A stretch of DNA of 64,000 nt from Bedellia somnulentella (lineage: Eukaryota; Arthropoda; Insecta; Lepidoptera; Bedelliidae): assembly GCA_963576735.1 (NCBI GenBank), contig OY755176.1, forward strand, positions 17,221,423 through 17,285,422, in the 5' to 3' direction. Below are positions 21,311-32,982 of the stretch, piece after piece (position 1 is the first letter of the stretch; every line of letters begins with the position of its first letter). Below the pieces are notes generated by a model. That model ran no database searches and was not told the origin of the DNA. It worked only from the letters and a program-made list of their open reading frames with translations. The translations under genes were made by a program, and so were the position numbers.

Positions 21311-23542
21311 ATATATTTTAAAATTACCACAAAAGCTTTGTATACGAATTTTTCGGAAATACTTTGCCATATCATCACATGAGCACTCTTTTTTTTTCAT
21401 AGGACTTATATTCGAAAAGGATATAAAATAGGCTAATTTTTGCTCAATTTCATAAAGTGTAAGACCTACTTTGATTGTGATTTAACTTCTTTTTTTTTTA
21501 TCGATGTATTTCTATATTCTTTGAAATCATTATAATGTGAAGTTTCGATTATATTTCTCATTTACGTTTGAGTTTTTGATAAATAATAATATCGTTATGA
21601 CTTCGATAGTCATCTTTGCCAAATGCAAAATTATAGTGGCCTTCACTTAGGTAATGAATTAACAAAGTAAAACATATTAATTTTATCAATCATAAAATGA
21701 ATATAAAATAAGCAGCTCAGCTACTTAGTTGTTCCGTTGCCTCTAGTTTAAAATGTTGCATTGACGAATTGAAAATGCCCTTTCTAAGAAATTCAAAAAT
21801 CTTGCAGGCTTAATTATAAAAAGTAGTAGGTGAATGTGACAAAGTTAACCATTATATCCAAAATTTATATTATGAGGGACGTCCTGTATTAACACTGTAT
21901 TAACGGGTTTTTACTTAATACAATAGCTTTAAAAAGTATGATTGTTGATTTTATACCGACGGAAAAACTGACAACTTACAAACTTTCCCATGACTACTTG
22001 GAAACTAGGGGAGGATTAAAATAAAAACGAATCTACCGTCTACGTTGAATTAAAAATCAGTGACAAAGCCAATTGTTTACCTTATTGAACTAAAAATTGC
22101 ATGCCTGCAAAAGGTAAAACATGTTGATCTTTTCTATGTTATAAAAACTTATTGTACCATGTTATAAGGGCAAATAAAGATTACTATTCTATGAATGTTT
22201 GCTTATCAAAACAATCACTGAGACATATTATGTAATTAGAATAAAATACGAGGCCAAATTTACAAAATATTAATATACTAAACTAATAATAAACTAACTC
22301 TAATTGCCTCGCAGCTCGCATTCCCAACTCAAATTGTCTCGCACACATGCGCAGTTCACAAATATACTAATTATAAGAATAAGATAAATATAATAAGATA
22401 ATATAAATATATGATACACGCGCATTAAATCTTTGTTCTCGCCAGTAATTAGTGATTTGACGATCTATAATATGTCGGTATTAAGATTATACATATGATT
22501 GTAAGTGTATTGTTTGAAATAGTAGGTTAGGTATGTGATCGAGTGAGAGATAAATGAGAGTACTTTGAAGCAAAACTAAGAGCTACTTGCTTGTTCAGCA
22601 AACTCCAATGTTTCCAGCACTTCGTTTTAATTTCTTATCTGACAATTTAATCAATGACTTGTTTATGTATATTTTAGTTGATACAGGGTATTGTGTTTTT
22701 ACATCAATGATAAGATGGATTGGCGTCGTCAGAGCTCTGTGCAGGAGGTTTCCGGGCTAACACAAACATTGTAGTTGACTTAAAAAGATGTGTGATGATA
22801 CTGATGATCACAGGTATTGGGTGAGTTTTCTTTCGGGCTCCCCTCCCAACTAAAGACCCTCCGAATTTATATATAAAAGTATATTTTAACACAAAATTTA
22901 AAATTTAATGTCACGTCCAATAACAAAGATCTATCCGTTTACTTTGAAATAAATTTATTTTATTCATATTCTTCCTTACTGCATACTTACGACCTTTTGT
23001 TTATGTGTGTATTTCATATACTCAAAATTCACAGTATCTCTGATGATATAGTTATTGATATATAATAGTTATATTTATTGGTTATATTTTATTACATGAT
23101 ATAAATAGAACTATCGGTATGGTATACAGTGTCTGTGATTTCACTTATAGAGTACTGACTGAAAATCTGTGTTGTGGGATAGCACTTAAGTGCTGAGCCA
23201 GATGCCCTCTTATTGCTGATGCAAGCATATGACAAGGAAACTCTGAATGCTGTTCTTGATATATTGATATTGTCTCATTTGTTTGTTGCTATTAATATTG
23301 TATTTACTTTGTTTCGTTCTTTTTCGTTAAAATTATTCAGGCATTTGTTTTTGACATTGTAAAAATATAAACAGAAAATTTAATTTTAAGATGGTTTGGT
23401 TACAGCATATATAATATGGGAAATAATGACGTGAATATAAATTTATGTATTATTTAACTAATTAACTAAAAATAAGTAACCTGTACATTATAGAAGATCC
23501 AGCGATTACACAGCCGATTCTGTTATAGGCGATACGTCACTA
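21311..23542. other. LTR-element interior without a recognisable gene
   Basis: AT-rich. TTGCCTCGCAGCTCGC and TTGTCTCGCACAC near 22310-22340 are a local duplication. Open frames here are at most 62 codons. Confidence 0.5.
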
Positions 23543-23959
23543 TCACACATTCGACTCATCAGGTTCAATCACTAGCGCTAGGGCGCCGAGATCGGCAATG
23601 GATGAGGCCTCGGCCGCGTTTGCGACCGTCATAACGACGGCTCTGGCTAAGATGGCTCCAGCTACGACGACACCGTTGACCATGATGCCGTCCCACGCGT
23701 GAGCCCCTGCTACAGCTTAGACTGCGGTGGTCAGGCCTAGGCTTGATCTTTGGAACAAGGCCTTGCGATGACGTGACGTCCTAGGAACTGACGTCTGCAC
23801 TTGCTTTGTCTCATTAACTGTTGACGCCATGCCTCGACCGAGAATGCAGAAATACATGATGATTAGACAAGTTTTTGTTCGTATCTCAGAAACTGACTGA
23901 AATTTTACCCCCCTTTTACAAACCCCAATCATAGTAGGGCCTATACAATGGATGTACAA
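23543..23959 (-). pseudogene. GC-rich coding-like frame inside the LTR element
   Basis: I do not recognise this product. From ATG 23830 the frame reads MASTVNETKQVQTSVPRTSR to SSLGLTTAV, meets TAA at 23717-23719, then continues in the same frame. That second part has AVAGAHAWDGIMVNGVVVAG, then ILARAVVMTVANAAEASSIA, and ends ALVIEPDESNV at a stop at 23543-23545. The part downstream of the TAA is GC-rich, unlike its AT-rich surroundings. A small gene captured by the element and broken by one stop is plausible. The opposite strand is also open there, so the frame is uncertain. Confidence 0.3.
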
Positions 23960-24427
23960 ATACGAACATATATGTGCATATAGGTATTATATATAAGAAT
24001 GTAAATTTTAATATTTTCGTCTACGTAAAAGACTACCGGACATTATTACACAAAATGGAGGCATATAAGTAAGCAATGGCATATGGCTATACGAACGATT
24101 AGGCACGTGTGCAGAAATAAAATTGTGGTATTTCTATTATCGGGGAGCAACCCTGACCAAGTGTAAGGCGGCATGAAACAAAATCTAGTTCCACTAATCT
24201 ACTTCCACTTTACACGTATTTTGGATAGTGAAGCAATGAACCGTCCACAAACAGAGTAGCTGGCTATATTTATAGAGCTTGTGCCCCGCTATAACCCTAA
24301 TACAATACAAAACCATGAATCATGGTTCATTGGTGAACTTTATTTATACAATAATATAAATATTAAGGAATAATAATACGGTACTCGCGTTCAGCTCCGT
24401 TTTGCGTAGATAGTTCCACTTCTGAAT

Positions 24428-24787
24428 TGTTATAATACTCAGTAACGAGATCTTCAATAAAACTCAGGTTCAGGAGATAGATTATTTATTTCACCAACAC
24501 AATCAAGTATCCATTTTTAATTCCATTTTTTATTAAGTGGCTTCAATCGTGTTTGCCACAATTATTTCGCCAATGTCGAGTAAAATATTGCACAAGTTAA
24601 CTCTTTATAAAGACAACTGTCACTAGTCAGTGGGACGAGTGTATTTATTCTAGAAGTCAACCCCTTTCCTTATTTCCGTTTATTCATAGATGGCGCCCTA
24701 ATACATTTTTCTTTTTAAAATTAATATAATAAACATTACTACGAAAGTAATTTATCAGAAAACCTTGTAAATAAAATAAACCTAACA
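24428..24787. repeat. LTR, second copy (360 bp)
   Basis: Same sequence as 18325-18684 by eye, followed by ATAG. Confidence 0.9.
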
Positions 24788-24976
24788 ATAGCAATTTAGT
24801 TTGCGTCGCTGCATTGTTGTTGGAATTCCAATACGACAAATTGAACTATGCCATTCCGACAACTAACGGTGGCATAGAGGAATATGTTTTAGCTTGTCTT
24901 TGTCATGTTGGAATATATTCTGAGCTTGTCTTTGGTAATTAAAATTGTTTCTGGTAGCACTGATGTAATTTTTTGT

Positions 24977-25351
24977 AACATAAACATAACATAACATAAA
25001 CGTTCACGCCGAATATCCCCGAAGGGGTTGGCAGAGGTACCAATACTCCTGAACTCACATGGCAAGCGCCATCTAGTTTCCAGAGAAGGTACCCACGTTT
25101 TGCTTAGACAGTGTACTCACGTGATAGGGGGCAGGCCTATCGCCGTTTTGTACGAATACACTGTCACATGACTAAGTAGAACTCAGCCATGTGGGTTTCC
25201 TCACGATGTTTTCCCTCACCGTTAACAACCATGATAAATTAACCACACATATGTCTTTAGAAAAGACAAATTGGTGTAGGCCCAACCCAGGATTTGAACA
25301 CTAGTCGTTTGCACGATAACCGAGTGTTCTACCCACTGGGCTATCCGGTTA
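24977..25351 (-). mobile_element. SINE-B, full length, TAGATGGCGC subfamily
   Basis: Both the tail (ACATAACATAACATAAACG) and the tRNA-like head (CGATAACCGAGTGTTCTACC) are present. Near 25050-25085 the usual CAGGTGACAATGTCACGTG block is replaced by CTCACATGGCAAGCGCCATC and TAGTTTCCAGAG, as in 34383-34755. Confidence 0.9.
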
Positions 25352-25564
25352 TTTTTTGTAAATGTTTGTTAATTGTGACATCGTTCGTGCATCGCTCAAA
25401 ATATTAAAATGACAATCAACAACGCATTTACTACAATAGTAACTAACATTTAATACGTTTTTATTTTTTAATTTTGATAGAAGAAAGCAATAATCGAATT
25501 AAAGGTGCACAAGCTAAATAGCAAAAAGTAACTTGACAAAACTATTTTAAAACAACATTATTTC

Positions 25565-25869
25565 GCCGTGTAGTGTCGGCTTAGAATAACACTACCCCAT
25601 TTCTACCCGTGGGTGATCGTAAGAGACGACTATGGGTATAGGGGATTTTTAAGTGATTTTTGGGCGATGTGGTTGGAGACCCATCACCAAAAACGTTTAT
25701 TATTATCATCTTTTCCCCAATCAACTTCCAAAAGTGGCTGGGCAATTTATCATTCCATATTATTATCTTCTTTCTCCCAATCAACTTGCAAAAGTGGCTG
25801 GGGAATTTATTCCAAAAGCTCTGGCTACCCCGTTAAGGGATTTATAGCCGTGAGTATATGTATGTATGT
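25565..25869 (+). mobile_element. SINE-A with internal duplication
   Basis: A segment of about 60 bp (TATTATCATCTTTTCCCCAA...GTGGCTGGGCAATTTA) is repeated in tandem at about 25699-25755 and 25760-25815. This makes the copy longer than normal. Confidence 0.85.
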
Positions 25870-25944
25870 GTTTCAACGATTGCAAAAAAAAGTACTTTAT
25901 TTAGGATTGTAACAAACGTGTTACAATAATGTCAGCTAATTGAT

Positions 25945-26190
25945 ATACATACATACACTCACGGCTATAAATCCCTTGACGGGGTAGCAAGAGCTTTGGA
26001 ATGAAAAATTCCTCAGCCACTTTTGGAAGTTGATTGGGGAAAAGATGGTAGTAATAAATGTTTTTGGTGATGAGTCTCCAACCACATCGCCCAAAAATCA
26101 CTTAATAAGCCCCTATACCCTTAGCCGCCTCTTACGATCACCAACGGGTAGGAATGGGGTAGTGTTATTCTAAGCCGACACTACACGGCA
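25945..26190 (-). mobile_element. SINE-A, full length
   Basis: TACATACATACACTCACGGC through GCCGACACTACACGGCA. It faces the copy at 25565-25869 about 75 bp away. Confidence 0.85.
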
Positions 26191-26517
26191 AAACATATAA
26201 TAAATGTAATACGCATGGTTATTCACCCAAAGGATATATTTGACGCACTTGTGTAACATATAACATTGTGTTTTTACTGTATGAATACAATATATTCTTT
26301 TTCTTTGAGAACTGAATGATATTAAAAATAGGAAAGATGTTGGTGTTAAGCCCATTAAGTTGTAGTTACTGTAAACTACAAAATATTCAAGTCCCCATTT
26401 ATTAACTTCCAACCTGGTCTCGGTACTATATTGGTACATGGCTACCGTAAAATATCATTATCAGAAAACATGGTACAATAATTTTCGAAGCCCGCCCGAC
26501 ACACAATACCTACCTTC

Positions 26518-26635
26518 CTATTTCACGGCTATAAATTCGGAATTATAAACATCATAACCATTTATGGAAGTTCAAGTTGTGTGGTTGGTGATGGGTCACT
26601 AGTCACATATGTCAACCATCATTTAAAAACCCTAT
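26518..26635 (-). mobile_element. Degenerate SINE-A
   Basis: CACGGCTATAAATTC, then GGTTGGTGATGGGTCAC and CATTTAAAAACCC, keep the SINE-A order with large losses. Confidence 0.5.
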
Positions 26636-26638
26636 ACC

Positions 26639-26750
26639 ATACATATATATACTCACAGCTATAAATCCCTAGAAGGGGTAGCTAGAGCTAAGGAATCAGT
26701 AATGCCTCAGCCACTTTTGGAAAGTTGAGTGGGGAAAAGATGTTAAAATT
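26639..26750 (-). mobile_element. SINE-A 3' half
   Basis: ACTCACAGCTATAAATCCCT through TTGAGTGGGGAAAAGATG; 5' truncated. Confidence 0.8.
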
Positions 26751-27049
26751 GTTAAAACCTACCCTTACAGTATAAATGTTATTCTTGACCGAGACTTATA
26801 AAATAGCTTAATTTCTTTTAACTCTCAAAATAGAAAATATGTGATTGAAAGTGTGTGTTTGTAAGATAACTATATCATGGCGGAGCGCATACAAGCATCG
26901 TTCACAGTCGGGAGACACTCGAGTGTTGAGACTGTCTCAGACAATGTTTGCGAACTCTGGACAGCGTCTTAGTGTGGCTTAAGATATAAACTTTTTGAAT
27001 GTAGTATTATACGCGAGGGTGTGACAGATGTATTAGTTAAACCTTCTAT

Positions 27050-29422
27050 CCCAACTAGCACATAAGCTTTAAAACAAACTGTATATCGTTTGTATATCGG
27101 TTCCGTTTGAGAATCTGCGTGTTAAGAATACCTGTAGTAATAGAGTTATAGAGTGCTCTAACTCACTTATAACCACGAAAGAGGCCCACGATTTTAGAGG
27201 CTAAGGTTCTAGAGAGGTTACAGAGCGGTGGTATATAGGTGCTAAAGTACCCACACAAGAGTGTTTATTCATTCTCAGTTATAGCTTCAACCGGTATAAC
27301 TGCGGTTGTGATGAATTAGTTAACACTATGGGTTATAGAAAAACGTCAGCTAAAAATTATTTACCATTAAAAACTTTATTAGACCTATTAAACAGTTGTA
27401 TATGCTACTTGAGTATATTTACTAACCAATTGTATTTAGTTCTATGATAAAATTGTGTACCAGATCTAGTGTAACATCATGGCGAGATAATAATTGGCAG
27501 AAGGATAGTACATATAAGTATTCAAGTTATTGTGAAGTGAAAACGATCTGCCGTTGTGATTTTACGGTAAGTGTATACCATGTTTTCCATCTCAATTTTA
27601 ACGCGCTTGGAATTTATTAAAGATTTCCATAAAATTTCAAATTAAACATATAATGAATAACATAGACACTTAAATTTTTTACCATTTTTTGTATTTTTTT
27701 GTAGTAAGTAGCATTTTAAATAAAGTGGCATCAATAGAATGAAAAAATAACATGAGTAATGAAGTATTTTGTTTTCAAATATTGAATAATTCAGTCAATT
27801 TATAGGTTAGTTCAACAAAACAATGGCGAACTTACATTGAAGGTTTTTGTCGTCACTTAAGACATCTATTACACTTTTTGTGATACAACATCTTTAGTCA
27901 AGAATATTGTGCAGGCTTTAGTACACTTAGCAGTGCAATAATAGACTTAAATAATTACACTTATTATAGCCAAGACACTACAACCGGCGAAGCATTTTAC
28001 AAACTGACTGGATTAGGGTTCTTCAATGAAGGAATCAATTATATACCTGTTGTTTTTTTCTTTTCAGACTATTGGCGGTCTCCTCACAAATATTAGCCTC
28101 TTCACTCAGTTTCCATTCGTATTCAAAGAGCTTACTTAAGAAATACGTCTATACGTACTTGGTCATAATAAATCAATCTAGCCTAATGCGGCTTATTTTA
28201 TACATATTTAAGTATCTAAAGGTTATCTGAATATTTTTGTAACGATGTGTGATACATAATTTATTTGACACAACAATGTTTTTCTTTATCATTTTATATT
28301 CGCAAGTCCCATGATTAAATCCCCAAAAGTGGCAGTCAAAACTTAAAATTCGACAATCCAGCAGGAACTGAAACATGAAGACTGATTATAAGACATATTT
28401 ATACATGTCCGTGAGCGTTAACGTTCAATAGATATAACACCGCTTCGTAATATCTCTTATGTTTACGCTGTATATCCCCGAAGGGGTTGGCAGAGGTATA
28501 TATACTTCTAAATATCACGTAACATTGACGTCACGTGAATAAAAATTGGTCAGTGCTATTCAAAGCCAACACCACACAATTAAGATACTTAATGACTTTT
28601 TATTTCACTCTTAGCTAGTAGCTGTGTAGTGTGGGAGATTCCTTTTTTTCTTGTTCTACGGAACCATGTTGTTATGCCTCCTCTCGAACTTGACCAAAAT
28701 TGCTCGTATTAGGGCTATTTAAATTTCTGCTTTGTAGCGAATCTTCTTTATTTTTCGTAACTACTGGAACAACATAATCTAATAGGATATTATCAAAACT
28801 ATTTGATGGTTTTGGGTCATTCGTACCAATATTACAGAATCCAAAAAGTACGACTTTCCTGTTGAATATATTAAGGCCTGCCTCGGAGTGTTAATAAAAG
28901 TCCATAGTTTTGTCTAACACTATTACTTTTATAATATCTTTAAAGTGTACCTGCCTAGCGCAATTTGCTTTAATAAAGTGAACATTACAGCTTAAATCTA
29001 TATAAATGAGTTTTTCAACACTTTTAGTATTTTGAGTTACTATACTCTTGACCAACTCTCTTTTACAACCAATACCTGCACCTTATATTCAATATAATAC
29101 CTAAAGACTTATGAGACACTCCGCGGCAACAACTACACAACAATAAGTGTTAACGTGAGTCAGCGAGCACTGATGTGTAGATTTAGGTGCTACAAACAGG
29201 TTTGGGCTATAACATCTTAACGGTACTTGCTGCGATTAGCACTATTCTAACTCTAAAAACTGTTTAACCCCGTTCATTAAAGTTCTAGAACCACTGTTGG
29301 AGCTAAATTTATTTTCTAACTCCTCTATAACATTTTAAGTTAGAACTGAGATAATTATTACTCATTTAAACAGAGTAAAGCTATATTAAAACCTGCAATT
29401 GACACCAAAATGTTAGTTGGGA
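27050..29422. mobile_element. 2.37-kb non-coding TIR transposon
   Basis: It starts TCCCAACTAGCACATAAG and ends CCAAAATGTTAGTTGGGA, with inverted ends TCCCAACTARCA and looser similarity further in (AGGTGCTAAAGTACCCACAC versus TAGCACCTAAATCTACACAT on the complement). TA flanks both sides (TTCTA| and |TACATAG), and the empty site in copy 2 of repeat D shows the insertion. No ORF over 70 codons. A TA target suggests Tc1/mariner-like or another TA-inserting group, but the ends are not ones I know. Confidence 0.65.
28455..28585 (-). mobile_element. Chimera: SINE-A 5' end joined to SINE-B 3' end
   Basis: Read on the minus strand, TTGTGTGGTGTTGGCTTTGA and ATAGCACTGACC are a SINE-A start. The text then passes to CACGTGACGTCAATGTTACG and CTCTGCCAACCCCTTCGGGG, a SINE-B end. 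It lies inside the TIR element. Confidence 0.6.
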
Positions 29423-29537
29423 TACATAGTTGCTCTGTTTTACTAAATGTTATTATAAAATATTGGTCTTGATGCATTTTTTCGTATCATCTATATGCTT
29501 AGTCGCCTAGTGCTATATATCTTATTGTAGTATATAT

Positions 29538-29571
29538 CTTATCTTTTAAAACGGTAAAAGATAAGATATTG
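29538..29571. repeat. Perfect 13-bp palindrome
   Basis: TATCTTATCTTTT, 8-nt loop, AAAAGATAAGATA. Confidence 0.9.
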
Positions 29572-29742
29572 CTATTCTGAACCGAAACTACACGGAGAAA
29601 AACATGAAAGCATACTTCAAATATCTCATCGATGCCTCTCTACTGTCGACTGTCTTAGACCATGTCTGCGAACTTTGGTGGTTGGTATTGGATCTCGAGT
29701 CATATATATGTCAACAATTACTCAAAAGCCTCCAAACAAAAA

Positions 29743-30030
29743 ATATGTGATTGTAAATGTGTGTTTGTAAGATAACTATATTATGGCGGAGCGCATACAA
29801 GCATCGTTCACAGTCGGGAGACACTCTAGTGTTGAGACTGTCTCAGACAATGTTTGCGAACTCTGGACAGCGTCTTAGTATGGCTTAAGATATAAACTTT
29901 TTGGATATACTAATGTAATCGAGGGTGTGACAGAGGTATTAGTTAAAAATTCTATTCATAGTTACCCTGGTTTACTAAATGTTATTATAAAATATTTGTC
30001 TTGTAGCATTTTTTGCAATGTCATCCACCC
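29743..30030 (+). repeat. Repeat D copy 2 (uninterrupted)
   Basis: It closely matches 26843-27049, then continues without a break into the sequence at 29423-29490. It therefore preserves the pre-insertion site of the TIR element. Confidence 0.8.
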
Positions 30031-30049
30031 AGAAAAAAAGAAAGAAGGA

Positions 30050-30110
30050 CACCCACATGGTGATGTTTTATTTGGTCATGTGATATTGTATTCGTACAAA
30101 ACGGCGACAA
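30050..30110 (+). mobile_element. SINE-B internal scrap
   Basis: ACCCACATGGTGATG, then GTGATATTGTATTCGTACAA and AACGGCGACA. Confidence 0.6.
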
Positions 30111-30149
30111 ATGTGTAGTTAAATCTATTTATTATAATCTGTGTTTAAT

Positions 30150-30361
30150 TAATAACGGTTAGCCAGAGCTTCAGAATAAGCCACTCAGTCGATTTTGAAA
30201 GTTGTGTGGGGAAATTATGGTAAAGTAAATGTCTTCGGTGATGGGTCTCCAACCGCATAGCCCAAAAATCACTTAAAAGCCCCAATAACCCTTAGTCGCC
30301 TCTAACGAACATTCACGGGAACAAATGGGATAGTGATATTCTACGCCGACACTACGAAGCA
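30150..30361 (-). mobile_element. SINE-A, tail missing
   Basis: GGTTAGCCAGAGCTTCAGAA through CGCCGACACTACGAAGCA. Confidence 0.75.
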
Positions 30362-30596
30362 TAAAAGTTTCTCATCTGGTACCTTGTGTTTGTGGCACAA
30401 TGTTTATCGCTAGTTAGAATCCAACATTTCTTTGTCCCAGTTGACGGCAATGCGACTCTACTATTTTGTATCTATTTGTCGGTTTGTGTTGGGAATTACT
30501 TGCAAAGTTTTCAAAGAAATATACTTGGCTTATCTCTGAAATCATATAGCTCAATAGTGCCAGCTTTCTATGACAAGACTCAGCTCAAGATTCAAA

Positions 30597-30770
30597 CGTT
30601 CACGCCGAATATCCCCGAAGGGGATGGCAGAGGTACTAATACTTCTGAAAATCATGTGATATTGTCACCTCGTTTTCAGAATATTCCCATGATGGAGGCC
30701 AGGCATATCGCAACTAAGTATAACTCAGCCAAGTGGGTTACTTCACAATTTTCAGAAGTAAAATAAGGAA
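30597..30770 (-). mobile_element. SINE-B 3' part, rearranged
   Basis: AACGTTCACGCCGAATATCC and the hairpin are intact. The body from ATTCCCATGATGGAGGC is degraded. Confidence 0.75.
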
Positions 30771-31223
30771 AAGATAGTAAAATAAAAGTAGGTCTGTGAT
30801 GATACCCTAACAACCATTTATTAAACTTCAACTTCACCTCTCATAACATCCGCGAGGAATTTATGCTATTCTATGCTTATACTGCTCAATAATTACAATT
30901 AGTGGTATAGTATACATAATACACTGTATATTCATTGTATTTTACTCCCAGCCAATTACCCCAGATTCTTTTAATTATGTATTCCAAACACGGCGTCTCC
31001 ATTAACTACTTAGGCTTAAACACGTGTCTTTATTAAGAAGAATTATAATATTAATGATTACATTACTTACAAAATAGCTTGGTGTCATCAGGGCTCCTTG
31101 TAGGATGTTTTCCGACAAACAACAAAATTTTACTCTGTTTGATCCTTTGGGAGTATGCTGATGAGTCTGACGGGTTCTTCATCTAAAAAAACATCTTCGA
31201 AACCAAAGTACAATTAGATTAAA
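30771..31223. other. No gene recognised
   Basis: AT-rich; no clear repeat or frame. Confidence 0.5.
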
Positions 31224-31577
31224 ACATAACATAAACGTTCACGTCGAATATCCCCAAATAATTTGGCAGAGGTACTAATACTTCTGAACATCACGTGACT
31301 TTGTCACCTGGTATTCAGAGTACCCACGTTTTGCATGGACATTTTACTCACGTGGTAAGGGGCAGGCCGTTTTGTACGAATACACTGTCACATGACTAAG
31401 TACAACTCAGCTATGAGGGTTTCCTCACGATGTTTTTCCTCACCGTTAACAACCATGATAAATTAACCACTCATATATCTTTGCAAAAGACATATTGGTG
31501 TAGGCCCGACCTGGGATTTGAACATTAGTCTTTTGCACGATAACCGGGTATCTACCCATTGAGCTATCACGCTTGCT
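31224..31577 (-). mobile_element. SINE-B, near full length
   Basis: Tail, hairpin (with CCCCAAATAATTTGG replacing the usual loop) and tRNA-like head (CGATAACCGGGTATCTACCC) are present. Confidence 0.88.
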
Positions 31578-31626
31578 AAATATATTATATTTTGTATTAA
31601 TACTTCCTTCCTGTCGTAAGAGGAGA

Positions 31627-32682
31627 CTTGGGATCCGAGGACCTGCGTATAAATGGATTGAGACATATCTGACAAATAGACAACAATGCGTAGAAATCTC
31701 GAAAATAAATGCTCATCATCTAAATACTCATAGTTCCGAGTATAAAATTGTTAAACATGGTGTGCCTCAGGGTAGCATTCTGGGGCCCCTACTATTTCTT
31801 ATATATATTAATGATCTACCGGAAGCGACAAAACACAAATGTACTTTATATGCTGACGATACAACGGTAATTGTTAAATGTAGTAACCTAAATTCATTTG
31901 AAAATGAGATTAATAAAACCCTAAATGACATGAATTGCTGGCTAATAAATAACAATCTGACCCTGAATAATTCAAAAACCGAATTTATTCAATTTAGAAC
32001 ACATAAAAGACCGACATTAAAATTAAACGTTAAAATTGGAAACGATCTTATTAGAGAAGTTTCATCAACAAAATTTTTGGGTTTTAATTTGGATTGCTTT
32101 TGTGATTGGAAAGTACATATAGATAATCTATGCATTAAATTAGATAAGTACCTATATGTTTTGTACAGGATCAAATACGTGGTATCAGATCAGGCGGCTC
32201 TTACATGCTATCATGGGTATGTTGCATCGGTTCTACGATATGGAATAATTTTATGGGGTAATTCGGTTGACGCGGATAAAGCATTCAAATTCCAAAAAAA
32301 ATGTATGAGGATACTATGTTCCGCTGGCTATTTGGACAGTTGTATTCCTCTTTTCAAGAAACTACGAATACTTCCTCTCCCTTCTTTATATATATACGAA
32401 CTTTTATTGTTTGTTTACAAAAACCCGTCATTGTTCGAATTAACACCGCCAAAAACCAGACCACAGAGGGGCAATCATAACATTCAGTATAAATACTCTG
32501 CAGTAAAATGCTTGACTATATGTCGCAGGAATTCGTATGATATGGCCGTTAAACTGTATAATGCCATAAGTGACGATTTGAAACAGATGAATCTAATTAA
32601 ATTCAAAACAAAACTGTTTAATTATCTTGTAACAAATTGCTTTTATAATGTGAATGATTTTTTCAACATATGTGACATTTAA
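31627..32682 (+). pseudogene. Jockey/CR1-group LINE reverse transcriptase, 5' truncated
   Basis: The open frame holds GIRGPAYKWIETYLTNRQQC, GVPQGSILGPLLFLIYINDL and the catalytic box CTLYADDTTVIV. Then come NNLTLNNSKTEFIQF, STKFLGFNLD and a thumb/C-terminus ending CFYNVNDFFNICDI. Everything from the RT palm onward is open; endonuclease and RT fingers are missing. The first codons of the annotated frame (from 31573) belong to flanking DNA. The 3' UTR runs to about 32982 with AATAAAGCATTTTTATTTTA as the tail. Confidence 0.88.
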
Positions 32683-32982
32683 AAATTATATTTGACATGA
32701 TATATTTTTAATGTGTAATTATTTCCTTAATTTTAATTTCTTATTGTGTGTGTTTTTATTTTAATTGTATTGTAATTATTATTTTTTCTTTTTTTGACAT
32801 TTTAAATAACATTGATATTGTAATATAGTATGAATTTTGGATTGACTAGATAGGACTATTAGGACATGAACATTTACACGCTTAATGGCAGAACAAGCTC
32901 AGGACATAATTTTAAATAAGAACTTGTTAAAACTCTTGTTTTCGTAAATAAAGCATTTTTATTTTATTTTATTTATTTTAAG
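32683..32982 (+). other. 3' UTR and (TTTTA)n tail of the LINE
   Basis: AT-rich UTR. CGTAAATAAAGCATTTTTAT holds the polyadenylation-like signal, followed directly by TTTTATTTTATTTTATTTA. Confidence 0.75.

Larger units (their letters stand above)
18325..24787. mobile_element. Non-autonomous LTR element, about 6.46 kb
   Basis: Two 360-bp LTRs that look identical bracket 5743 bp. ATAG flanks the outside of both (18321-18324, 24788-24791), a 4-bp target duplication. The inside has no gag, protease, RT or integrase. I see no TGG-type primer site right after either LTR and no clear polypurine tract. A purine-rich GAGGTCAGGATGGACGAG abutting LTR1 on the minus strand hints at a minus-strand orientation. 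Such large retrotransposon derivatives rely on proteins made elsewhere. LTR identity implies recent insertion. Copia-, Gypsy- or BEL-type origin is not decidable here. Confidence 0.8.
26843..29490 (+). repeat. Repeat D copy 1, split by a TIR element
   Basis: The left part (26843-27049, with TCACAGTCGGGAGACACTCG) and right part (about 29423-29490, with TTTACTAAATGTTATTATAA) are contiguous in copy 2 at 29743-30030. Repeat D has no recognisable ORF. Confidence 0.75.

Noticed and set aside
18325..24787. Direct repeats as a plain segmental duplication
   Set aside because: Equal 360-bp lengths, TGTTA...TAACA ends and matching ATAG outside both make an LTR pair the better reading.
26843..30030. Repeats at 26843-27049 and 29743-29945 as LTRs of a 3-kb element
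   Set aside because: The second copy continues without break into sequence found beyond the inner element (29423-29490), so they are two copies of one repeat, one of them interrupted.
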